64,000 bases of DNA. Origin: Mansonella perstans (taxonomy: Eukaryota > Nematoda > Chromadorea > Rhabditida > Onchocercidae). The position numbers and the translations under genes were made by a program. Below the pieces are notes generated by a model that was not told the DNA's origin, did not search any database, and was given only the letters and a program-made list of their open reading frames with translations. Where the stretch lies: the NCBI GenBank assembly GCA_037074765.1, contig JBAMDO010000579.1, positions 248,001-312,000 on the forward strand, given 5' to 3'. Positions 53,001 through 64,000 of this stretch are shown here, piece by piece (positions within the stretch are counted from its first letter, which is position 1; each line of letters starts with the position of its first letter).

Positions 53001-54908
53001 TTTTTTTGTAAAACATAAACCTATCAACTGCTTATGGATCAAGAAACTATTTGTGCGACATCTACATGAAATCCATAAATTCATCCCAAAGATTAGAAAA
53101 AGTTACTTCATCCAGTATTTTGAAATTAATGTTTGGAATGGGAGGGACTGGCAATAATAATGCGCAGTTTGATTCTGAATGGTCACTATGCCTTTAAATA
53201 GAGCAGTTTTTCTTGGGCTTTGTGTATGCGGAAACTATTGCGATTAGTAGGAAGGCTGATAATCAGTTCGATTCAGCTTGTTCAAGGTAGATCATGAGCA
53301 GTTTGCTCACTCTGGTACAGCCAAACCTTTTTTGTTTATTTTCATGACAATTTTTTCGACCCTACAAAATAAATTTTTTCTATGGTGTTTTTTTGGAAAT
53401 GAAAAATATTCGATTTTAAATCAAGGAATCGGTTTGAAATTCTATAATTTACCAATATTAGTTTATCAGTACTGGAACAGACATTTACTGATCGCATTAA
53501 ATTTCGGAAACCTATTTTCCGTATCAGGATTATTTCCTTCCGGAAAGATTTTGATGCTTTCATATTAGTCCGTAATGGCAATATCAACTGTCATATTCTA
53601 CTTGTTTATATTTCCTAAAAGTTATGAATTTTATCATTAAATTTGAAAGTCGGTCGCATTAAAATCTCTGTCTGCATAAATGTTCGGTGGAATTTGATTG
53701 TCTTACATTGGATTATCTTTGCGCAAATGATTTCTCTCACAAATAATAAATAAAATAAACGGAACAAAGGGTCAGTTTCATCGCGGCATAGTGATATGAA
53801 ATTGAAATGATGTGAAAGTATGGTTATTGCAATCATTTAATATTTTTCTCGCAAAAATTCGAAAAAATTTTAGTGTTTGACCGATTTTTAGAAAAGATAG
53901 ATTGAAAATCTTAGTTGCAGCACTAACATTACAGTTTATTTTTGATCAATTTCTCTAATCTTGCACAGAAATCTTGCATTTTTTGCTTTGCTTTTCGAAA
54001 TTCAATTGCTTTTTTCTAAAAAATTATCAACTGAATGCTTTTTTTAAAAATTATCAGCCATCAGAAATCGAGTGACATCTGTAATTAGAGAAAGTCGGCT
54101 CTTTCCAATTAAAATTACTGGTGACACATGAGAACAAGAATAATAGATGCATGTTGTTTCTTTCAGTTACGGAGTAAAGATAGATAATTTTTATTTCAAT
54201 ATTTCCGCTTTCAATCTTTAATCTTTCCTGTTTTCTTCATCTTTCATCTTATTCGTAATTATGTAGTAACTTTTTCTTTTTTATTTTCTGGAAATTTTCT
54301 ACTTTTTTTTCGCTTACCTTTTTGCCATAAATGTCGCATCAACTTAACTTTCTGTAAATTGTCCAAACTCTTTTGCTTTGCAGTTTTCATTTTATTCAAT
54401 TTTTTAAGGAGAAATTTTCTGGAAAGAAAATTATGAGTATCAAATCAAATTGTATGTAAAAAAATTTTAAACAGTCATCATAAAACAAATTCCATTTAAG
54501 TGCAATTTACATTATTCCTTCTTACCAACTGAATATGAAACTAAAAGTTGTAGAAAGCAAATTTAAGCAACCGTTACAGTATTAAGGCCATCATAAAATA
54601 TTTCACAGAAACGTTCCAAATTTTTTTTAGTTTTTTTCTTCAAAATGATGATATCTGAAAAATATTTGTGTCTAATGTATTGTACTCTAAAGTAGCTGTA
54701 AAAGTTATGGACGAAGAATTACCTTCGTTTCGAGATGTCCAACCGGTTTGAACGTAGTAGTTTCAATAGACATTTTATTTCTTATCGTTTACATCTTATC
54801 CTTCTTTTCTTCTCACAATTCTTTCACTATTTAAATGCCAGTTTTGAAAAGCTAATTTCTATTCTTCGTACTACAAGTGCATTCTGAAGCATCATCGATC
54901 CTTTTTTA

Positions 54909-54927
54909 TCGGGAAAAATTCCCGATT
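54909..54927. repeat. Short inverted repeat
   Basis: ATCGGGAA and TTCCCGAT arms of 8 bases around a 3-base A spacer. An isolated hairpin in gene-poor sequence; no gene ends next to it. Confidence 0.7.
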
Positions 54928-56755
54928 GGCTATACCATCTTATACAGATCTAGTAGTGTAATGAGAATAACATTGATCAAGATTTCATTTCATGAAGTGT
55001 TAAAATTACCAGGAAAATGATTAAAAGGCGTTATTGGATGTGGCTAATGATGTAGTGTCATATCTTCGAATTCCATTAATGACATCTTTTCATCTCTGAA
55101 AAAACTTTATGGATTATTAGTTAAGCTATTCCTAGATAATAATGAATTCTTGTTTGTAAGCTGCAATCGAAACTTCATATTAGAACTGTACATACTTGTC
55201 TTATAATAGTTCATATTTCTTTTTTCTTGCTTTATTTGCTCTTTTTTTGTAATTGCTAAAAAAAGGAAGTGGAAAAGTTGTAAATTATTGAAATTCTTGG
55301 AAAAACATACTTCGTAAAGTCTTCCTGACAATATTAATTTTAGATCAGATATTACCTTTTTTTTAAGTGATTAATTGAATAAAACAGATGTAAATAAATA
55401 TTTTTTGGGAAATGAAGCGTAAAATATCAAATAAAATCGCAAAAGCTCTCGCATAAATCACCGCTTCCTAGAACGGTCCGTTGCAGAGCCGGTATTCAAT
55501 GGATTACACATTCATTCCAGTTTCGCATTACGAATTTCTTTTTTTGCTCACTCAAAATTCATTCATTCAAGTTTTGGCATTCTCAAAGCGTTTGACATGG
55601 TTGAATTTTTTTGAAATAAGTGAGCTTTTTACATATAAATGTTTCTCATCAAAAACTTATGTTCTGCATAAAACTTTTGTTATTCAGTTGAATATTTTCA
55701 CATTTAAAAGTTCAAATAACCAGTCGATCCCATTGACGACAATGGCGACATTGACGTCAGTGAAAAAAGAAACAGCTTGAAATGTCTGCTGTTTCAATTA
55801 ATGATAATGAAAAAAGCACTAAGAGAGATAGGTTTGTTTTACCTGTATAAATCTGTCAACTTAACCTGTTGCTAATTCTGCATTTGGTTTATATTTCTGT
55901 TTGTTTTCTTTAAGCTAGATACTTTGCCTTGATAAATTGATTTCAGATTTTCTCATCCGAATAAATAAATTCGATAATTATAATGAAATTTTCTTTTAAC
56001 GTTTCATTTTATGAATTCTCGTTAATTAATGTCTGCTTCATAGAAGGAATCACATAATGAATTAAAAAATCGGTTTTAAGAGCATAGAGCAATACAGTCT
56101 TTATCATCAGCATTATTATCGTCATAAAAAATGAAAAGTTAATTTCACTTTGAACCATGCTTAAATTAATGGAACAAAGTCTCAGATCACAAGCTACTTT
56201 TACCTTTTTTCCTATTTCCCACAAATCCTTCTTTTTTCTTGTTATACATCCTCATTGTGGCCATCGTATAATGATTCAAAATGACGATAAAATCCTCCCC
56301 CTACGAGAAAAGATGAAATATATGGAAGATTTCACCAAATCGAGTTTTGCTCTCCTGTCAAACTAAATATCTTTTCTAACTTGATAATATAGATCAGAAA
56401 AACCAGCATTACACCATCTTCTTTAATCTATCTTTTAAAATACTTATTTTTTCCATTTTTTAAGTCATACTTGATGTGATACGGAAATGTTTCCATAAAT
56501 ATGAATGGCACAAATTTTTGCTTTTAAGAATTTTTGAATAATACTGGAAAGTTTTGTGCAGAAGATTGTGCTACACTGCGAAATGTTCCCATTTGCACAT
56601 TCTCATTTGTCCCAACTCTGATATGAGAAGTGATGAAAAATTAAATACAAAATATATTTGTTATGTTAACACATGGTAAATATATGTCAAATTCTGTAAA
56701 ATATGGATTCTTTAAAAGTTTCATGAGCTCATCGACCACACACAGACACTATGTA

Positions 56756-56772
56756 TCTCTCTCTCTCTCTCT
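56756..56772. repeat. (TC)n microsatellite
   Basis: Eight and a half TC dinucleotides in a row. Simple repeat, no further function visible. Confidence 0.9.
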
Positions 56773-59723
56773 ATACTTTCTCCGCTTGTTTAACGATCAC
56801 CTGACAACTTTTAAAAAAGTCACTATTCATTTATCTTTTTTTATTTCAAAGGTAGGAGTTCAATTACAGTGACGGTGCTTGCAAGACGTCGCTCTTAATG
56901 GAATACATTCTTTTATTCATCTTAATTATTTTAATTTTACTCAGAATTACTCTAATTTTTAATTTTTCTTTATTTTTTCTGGATTTTGGAATCTGTCCCC
57001 AATTCAAGATTTGTTGTTTTAAACGATTATTAAAAAATACCATTTGTCTAGTGGAAAATTTTGAGAAACTCTGACATTGAAATTTTGTAGGACTGCTGAA
57101 ATGCCCATAGTTATCATAAGCAGTGCTAATTTACAAATTTTTTTTGTATCATATTAATATTTAAATAAACAGAAATTTATTTACTCAGTCATTTTGATTT
57201 ATTCCTCAAATGTCACTCTTTTCTTACATCAGGTATAGAAGGTGACATTGTTCAAAAATAAGTGAAGAATAGAAATTCCTTTTTCAATCTTCCCCAACAA
57301 CAATGTTCATATGTATCAATAAAACAATCAAATTATTCTTGAACGGCTTAATGATGCTGATGAATGGCAGTTTTTGTCATCTGTTGCCACTAACGCATCC
57401 AGTAGTTTCCTTTTCATTTTGTCATTTTAAGTTTCAAATTTATCCGCACAACCTGATATTCTAACCCGCATCGATGTTTCGTCCATTATAAGGTTTGATT
57501 AAACTAATATGTGACAACTAAAACTCGTGTTTTTCTGAAAAAATTCAGCATGAAATACTGCAAATCCCCCGTCTATTTCTGCACTATTATTTGAGGATCG
57601 CACTGTTATTTCAGTATCACTCGGGTTCGAACTTCTTTACCTTATAATTAATATTTTGTATTTTTTGGATATTGTTACATGAGAATGCATTTGAATTCTG
57701 CTTCCCTTTATTCTGCTGCAATATTATAACATTGGTATGTAGATTTTTATAGAAAATCTGAAATTCAGTGATGAATAATGCATAATAAAATTTAATCTGC
57801 CTTTTTCACTAATTCGAAAACTTCAAACCAAATTTTTAGCTCTTCTTGAAAAAGTTATTTGAACATAGAATTGGAGACTTGAAAGTTGCAACTTTACACA
57901 TCTTTTAAAGAAGCGCATTTAAAAGCAGTAAGATGAAACAACCTTTTCAGCTTTTTTACTTCATTCCTCTCTGTTTGAAGACATAACGCAAAGTTGAAAA
58001 TAAGCAAATGAGAACTACTACTATTTTCCTTTCAATTTGAAGGCATTGAAAGAGATTGTTGGATATGTTTCAGTTCACCTGACAAATCCAGAAATTTGAG
58101 TAAATTAGGCAGTACAATTACAGTACATAAACAAGCGCAGTACATAAACAAAAAAATCAACATTTTCTCCGATCAGATTTCATTCTATACAAAATTGCGC
58201 TCAGTAGCTGGTTCGAAACATTTTTTCAACAAACTGTTGGTTGAGTAACATAGGAACGTAGAAGGTCGGTCATTGTATGCCTTATCGATAATAGGAAAAA
58301 CTAGTTTCTCGGCTGTACTTAATAGCGGAATTCAACATTTTCAAATTCTTTATTTGCAAAGTAGCCCATTGCCAAACAATTTCCCTGTGGCGATATTTCA
58401 CTAGGCGTTAATAGTTAGTATTGTAAAAGGATGAAATTCGCTCTTTCACTTCACAATTAATCACTCAATTTCTTGTTATAGTAAAAGACATTTTGTTGTA
58501 GCCGACTCATAACTAAATGTATGTCTAAAGATCAAAAAGACAATATTAATTCCGGATTTGTAAACGTGGTATTTTTAAAGACAATTCTATTCTGATACCA
58601 CATATTTTATGTCTAACTCTGGCTTCCATTCCGTGATCCTTGCCTAGCTAATTAGAATAAATTTGATTTTATTAATATCACATGATAATAAGATCAAATT
58701 GTCAACAGTGTCAAGGTCAACAGTGTCCAGCAGCCTTCATGGCTACTCATAAAAAAATAGAGTGTTTCTTTTCATTCGTAGTTGTCTAATGTGTTCATTT
58801 GCTTTTTGAAGAAATGAATTCTTCATCAAAATCAATTTGAAACTCAGAAAAAGTTTATGAATTATTTCTTTTTGTTGAACAAACAGACATTTATCAAAAT
58901 ATGTCTTAATTCAAAATAAGTTGACGAATATCACCCGTTCCTTTTTATTTTTAATTGAAGCATTGAAAAGCAGTTGAATTATTCAAAAATAGAAAGGAGA
59001 AACCTCGCTTGCAGTCACTAATGCACATCTTTATTCGACAGTTCGCATTTCCATAGATATCCAGAATAACTGGTGAAATAATTGATTCTCCTAGCCAACG
59101 TGTTACAAATCAAAAAAGCTTCAAATCTGTAATTGCTTTCCATGTACATTCTCCCAATCACATGTAAATTTGTCGCTTCCCTATTTCCCTAATATGATAA
59201 TCATTTTTAGGCAATTTTAAAATATCTAGGAAACATAAATCATTTATTCTTTTTCTCTCGGTCCTATTCTTGCTTTGTCAATTAAATTCCCTTCACCTGT
59301 AACAAATGTCTAGACCAGCAATATCTTAGCTTAGTCATAAAATATCCATTTTAGTCTGACAATTCACCATTTATTAATATAAGATTTATACATTCTGCTA
59401 TTTGAAAAATGCTTGACAGTTTTTCGATTCCGTTCTTGTCTATCGAACAAGGAAAAAGTGAAAATTTTATAATTTCGTATTTCCTGCAAAAAAATTTTTT
59501 CATGCTAAAACGAACTGAGTTTCTATTTAATTTCCACTTTTTTTTGTACTGTTAGAGTTTAAAGTAATTTACTGTCATACTTTTTGAATTCTTCAACTTC
59601 ATGATGTTTTTTTAATTTCATATTTGCAGGTTTTTAACTAAAATAATTTCTAGCAGGCTAGAAGTGAGGGTGCAAGGATAAGTGAGAAGTTCGGAAAAAA
59701 GAGAAAAAGGAAGTTTGGGAAAA

Positions 59724-62700
59724 ATGCGGAGTGAAATTTTGATTCATTTATTGGTCTTTCTTCTTTCAGGTAAGCTCGTTCTTGGTTTCTACCACATTTC
59801 CACGATTTCTAAATATGAATGATCCGCTAAGTGATTAAATTGCAGCTCTTTCCACATTATCCCTATTAAGTTGTATCACTATAATTTCAATAATGCAATG
59901 CTTCCTGCTATATCGGAAACCAAAGATTTCAACATTGCAGGCTCTACTCAAACTGTTGAATCTGAAAATAGTGCAGTGCAAGCGACTTCATTGTCATCAT
60001 CACCTCTGCAGATAAAATTTAATTCAGAACTACACGTCACTCCACCACTGCTTGAGCCAAGCTTTTCCGTTCAAAAATTAGCGAAAAGTATTACACCTCA
60101 AGAAAGAATATTCCGACTTCCTGGAATGAAGGAAGCTCGGGAGTTGGATTTTTCAAAAACTGCAGTTCTTGAACAAGAATCTTCATCATCAGCATCTCCG
60201 TTTGTTGTTGAAATCGATCACGATGTAACTATTGAGGCACAGTCCGATCATCCCAGTTATCAAAATGCAACAGAAGAAGAGTAAGTTCTAGTCAATTTCT
60301 TCAAACTATGAAGTTGAAATGACCTCTCTTTAACAGTTTGTTTTTTTCTTAAAAAATATCCAAATGATTCTTTCCATTCTTTTAGCAAATAATTTTCTTT
60401 AATTTCCTTGATACTAACAAGATCTTCTTTTGACAATTATAGCAATCAATAAGTCAATCTGTTTTGGTCAGCATATCATACATGCCCTTTAATGTTAAAT
60501 TAGCACTTTGAACAAGAAGTAACATCAATGCATCCGAACCGTAAATAGCAGCTTGAAGCATTCGAAAATCCAAGATTACTTTTGTGATTATACCGCCGAA
60601 CAGTTACAGAACGAAACTTTCCATTTTCCGCTTCCATCTCTTTCTGTTTACCATTAATTGATACTTTTATAGGAAAAGAAACAATTATAAAGAGAATGAA
60701 ACATCAATTTCGGGCTTAACAGAAATGCCAAAAGTTATCTTGTCCTCAACTAATGAAGATAGTGTTATCACTGAAATGCCAGAACATACTGAAAACGAAG
60801 ATGACACATTACCTCCAGAGGTACCAATTGCGATTACTTTCCACTACTGCTTCCATTAAATTTATTATTCCTTTTTTCTTAAACTTTCAACCTAAGTTTC
60901 AAATTTACACTTGTCTTTTTTGTTTTTATAACCCAAAAGAACTTTTATAAAATAATTCATCTCATTTCAATAAGTAGAAGACAAGATATATTTTTCTAAA
61001 AGTGTGGAATTTCTTGAAATCTGTTTTTTTGTTTGTCAATGTAAAAAGAAGCTGTATTGTTCTTCACCGCCCTTGAACAACTGAAAAAAGATAGCTTTCT
61101 GCTTTTTACCCATCTTAAAATTGCTTATTTCTTTTTTCAGCGAGTTTTTTCATTTTGACAAGAAATTTTTTAATTCATATGGAATAATTCGTTGTTAAAA
61201 TAGCAAATTTTAATCAGCTGCATTTCACATTACATATGCAAGACCACACAATATAACGATTTTTCGGAAAATGCTTTTACGATATTCTTTCATTTACACT
61301 GGGAAACCAGAATCAGGTATTAGAGGAAAAGATAAATAAAGGACATCTGACGATGTTGATGTTGTCATGGGCCATTTTTATTTGAAAAGAAAAAATGAAA
61401 CGAAATGAATGACCTTATGCAAACATTGGTGGACGTGTCACACTTTTTTATAAGGCCTAATATCTGTATTAATAGTAAAAAACAACTTATAAACCTTTGT
61501 TTTTCATAATTTTCGAGCATTTGTAGAAGACAAAAGTTTTATTTTAGCACTGAATGAAGTTTTCTCAAGGCCAAAAATTTCTTCCTTTTATTTTTTGGTA
61601 TTTTAGTGTTTCCAATGCAAATTTTGCAGGTCAGAGCAGCAGATCCATTTGAAACAGCAATTACTAGAGAATCAACAGTTTCTACAATGAGCAGAACATT
61701 GAAAGTGGATCAGAACAGTGCGCTTCATGGAGGTCCTGATATCGATAATGTGAAGGAGACATCCAGTGTAACTCCATCGTCATTAAAACCTATACAGAAA
61801 ACCATTACCGAAAGAACGGATGATACTACTACAATGGCATTAGATATGCAAAATAGACTTCAAGAAACAAAAATCACAATGTCTGAAGAGGATGGTAAGA
61901 ACACTACTCCATGTACAACTACTACTTTTGAAATTCATATGAATGAAAGCTTCCTTGCAGAAAGCCTCGGCTATGATTTGTGATAACTGGTAAAAAAAGA
62001 AATGATAGAAATCAGTGACACTGGAAATCTGCAGAATCTTACTGAAATAAAATGTAAAAGCAGAAAGTTTAGACATTGATTCTTCTGGTGAATAACTGGA
62101 ATTCAATTTCTTCACCAATTTCTAGTGAAATTCTTTGTCATTTATTTCAAATTTGTGAGGCCTATTTATTTCCTTACGAAACAAAACTGCTTGGCAATCA
62201 TTTCAGCATCAATTACGGAAACAATGCCAAACATCTCCCACACTACTACGGCTAATGTCATTTTAGACCAGTTTACAGGTAGATCTTTCATCCACTACGA
62301 TGTCATATCAGCACTTCTATAACAACATGAATTATTGATTGACAAGCGTTTTCCTTCCTGGTCTACAACAAAAAAAAAAAAAATTAAAAATAAAGCTGTC
62401 TTTTTTGTGATTCTTTATTCTACATTATCAGAAGATTTTAAACAATTTCTTCAAATTTCCACTATTCTAGGAGTTCCGGTATCGCATCCGAATGCTGAAC
62501 ATAAATTTAGCACAAGTATTGATGAAGAGTCAACAACTGCCAGAAAAGTTGCAACCGATAGAAATACTGTTGTGGACACGTCATGGGAGTCTGGAAGACA
62601 TCACACTTTCGCAGGTTTATAAATCGCTTTTTTTAACAATTTCAGAATTGATTATCAAATTAACAGACAACAAAAAATAACTTCGATTGAATAGATGAGT

Positions 62701-63303
62701 GAAATATCTTTTCTACGTGATAACAAAATGCACTTCAAGAACATTTGATAGGAACAAAATCACATTTTCGAATTTTTACTTGTTACAGAAGTTGAATCAG
62801 CATCAGTAATTCAATCAGAGTCCGTCATTCACTCATCATCCTCTCAGTCGTCAGCTGATGCATTTGTCACAGAATCATCAGCCATTTCTTCTATCGAAAC
62901 AGTAAATCTGTCGGATGTGCCAAATATCTTATTCCAGTCTACCATTCCAGTCTTATTCCAGTCTACCATTCCAGTCGAAGAGGCAAAAATATCGATTTTA
63001 CTGTTAAAAATATGAACTGAATTTACAATTTTTTTTTCTCTAATACTCTTATACAATCTTATTGAGATTCGATGAAAATGAACAACTTGCTGAAATGCTT
63101 ATTTTCAGTTGCTTTCAACAACAACAAATGGATTCAATACAGCTATGAGCCAAAAACAGGACGATGAGCATAATCATAGCGATGAAGACGAGAATCTCTT
63201 TGTTGGGGACAAAACATTATTCAGACAAGATAGCAACATGAAACCAGATTCCAGTGGCACTCACTCAATTGCTGCATTCGTCACTTCAGCTGAAGTAAAT
63301 TGA
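59724..63303 (+). CDS. Ser/Thr-rich secreted or membrane protein of unknown function
   Basis: First exon (59724-59769) encodes MRSEILIHLLVFLLS, a signal-peptide core. Later exons: about 59846-60280, 60673-60820, 61630-61894, 62207-62278, 62471-62614, 62789-62973 and 63109-63303; from the second on, all join in phase. The protein is rich in Ser, Thr, Glu, Asp and Pro with almost no Cys, for example SSSSASPFVVEIDHD, SSTNEDSVITEMPEH, TTTANVILDQFTG and SVIHSSSSQSSADAF, like a mucin-type or otherwise disordered extracellular stalk. No domain is recognised. Two problems: exon 1 ends in phase 1 while the open frame of exon 2 needs phase 2, and the frame may continue past 63303, because GAA followed by GTAAAT there could be a donor. 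The end of the exon at 62973 falls in a 24-base tandem repeat and is ambiguous. Length about 495 residues if complete. Confidence 0.6.
62928..62975 (+). repeat. In-frame 24-base tandem duplication (2 copies)
   Basis: Two identical 24-base units beginning CTTATTCCAGTCTACCATTC inside the coding exon. They repeat the peptide LFQSTIPV. Each copy also contains a phase-0 CCA/GT donor-like site. Confidence 0.9.
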
Positions 63304-64000
63304 TTTCAGAATCGCACTTTTTACATTTGACAGTCAAGACATGATTAATATATTTAAATCACAAACATTAGTTGATGGATTAATGAATGTGTTTAACGAG
63401 ATGGATTGATGGCCAAGGTCATGAACTTCTATTAGGATGGTCTACATTGACATGTTTAACATTCGTTTGAGTTAAAAACTTTAATAATGTTCAAAAAATT
63501 CGAATAAATCTTTTAAGCGCATGCGCAAACAGTCGAGTGGATTGCTAGCCTGAAAGTGTTATTGATGAGCCTAATCATCTTGTTACCTTCACAATCTACT
63601 ATTTTTTACTTTATGATCTTTATGGCCACCTATTAGATTTTAGTAAAGACAATCCAATATATTTATAGTAAAAAGCTAACATACCGCATTACTTTAATTT
63701 TTTTTTTGACAAAATATTAGTCCTTTGGAGACACTTTTGCCCGTACTTTTAATCAAATTGTATCTCAGTTTCTGTTAACAAATTGAATAATTAAGTACAA
63801 TGTGCACGTATAAAATGTTCATTTAATTTTTGGATTTTTTGAGATCTGTTATTTAATTACGTCAAGTTTTGCAGATTTTTTAAATTTATGTTTTAAGTTC
63901 ATGAGATAGACAAGCTGAAGTTGGAAATTTTCATGTGATAATTTCATGAAAATCCAACCACCTTTAATTTAGGTTAGGTGTTTAATAGTAGAAAAACATT
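63304..64000. other. Right edge without a recognisable gene
   Basis: A+T-rich; no coding exon or RNA gene seen. It may contain the 3' UTR of the Ser/Thr-rich gene or another of its introns. Confidence 0.4.

Larger units (their letters stand above)
50089..59723. other. 9.6 kb gene-poor region
   Basis: A+T-rich with dense stops on both strands. No exon with recognisable homology or clean acceptor/donor pairing was found. It includes a (TC)n microsatellite (56756-56772), a small hairpin (around 54909-54927, TCGGGAA-AAA-TTCCCGA), and an isolated fragment similar to the 51-base minisatellite (about 53922). It may hold distal regulatory DNA or fast-evolving genes I cannot see. Confidence 0.4.

Overview
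This window is eukaryotic nuclear DNA from a nematode, most likely a spirurid/filarial worm (inference). It is strongly A+T-rich. Genes are broken into many short exons with GT-AG introns of roughly 60-600 bases, and acceptors are mostly of the TTTCAG/TTTTAG kind. The gene set includes an astacin metalloprotease ending in a ShKT (six-cysteine) domain, an architecture typical of nematodes. No bacterial-type operons, rRNA, tRNA, CRISPR array or intact transposon was seen. All exon models were built by eye from homology, GT/AG sites and codon phase; no alignment or transcript data were available.

Left part (about 1-28 kb) is gene-dense. It starts with the last exon of an unrecognised plus-strand gene (290-621). 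Four minus-strand housekeeping genes follow: NADP-dependent isocitrate dehydrogenase (1364-4272), the DEAD-box helicase DDX52/ROK1 (5178-9373), the tRNA cytosine-5 methyltransferase NSUN2 (9766-15153) and the nonsense-mediated-decay helicase UPF1/SMG-2 (16761-23768). Three of the four act on RNA (ribosome assembly, tRNA modification, mRNA surveillance). DDX52 begins directly after a TTTCAG acceptor about 390 bases downstream of NSUN2, which suggests trans-splicing. A plus-strand COMM-domain gene, COMMD4 (24609-27666), is divergent from UPF1 and has a possible alternative last exon.

Middle part (28-50 kb) is sparser. It holds an Sp-family transcription-factor-like gene on the plus strand (32619 to about 37160) with an Sp-box-like motif, a Buttonhead box and only the first zinc finger visible. 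The NEDD8 gene follows on the minus strand (37850-38898), then a tetraspanin on the minus strand (40671-44464) and the astacin gene on the plus strand (46452-50088). The astacin carries an apparent one-base frameshift and an altered Met-turn. Several minisatellites (26, 31 and 51 base units) and a perfect 32-base palindrome lie here.

Right part (50-64 kb) has about 9.6 kb with no recognisable gene, then a multi-exon plus-strand gene (59724 to about 63303) for a signal-peptide-bearing, Ser/Thr-rich protein of unknown function.

The most distinctive unexplained pattern is repeated local micro-duplication of exon ends, usually with their splice junction. Four independent cases lie in IDH, NSUN2 and UPF1 (twice), with partial copies of 19-60 bases in the neighbouring intron or 3' flank.
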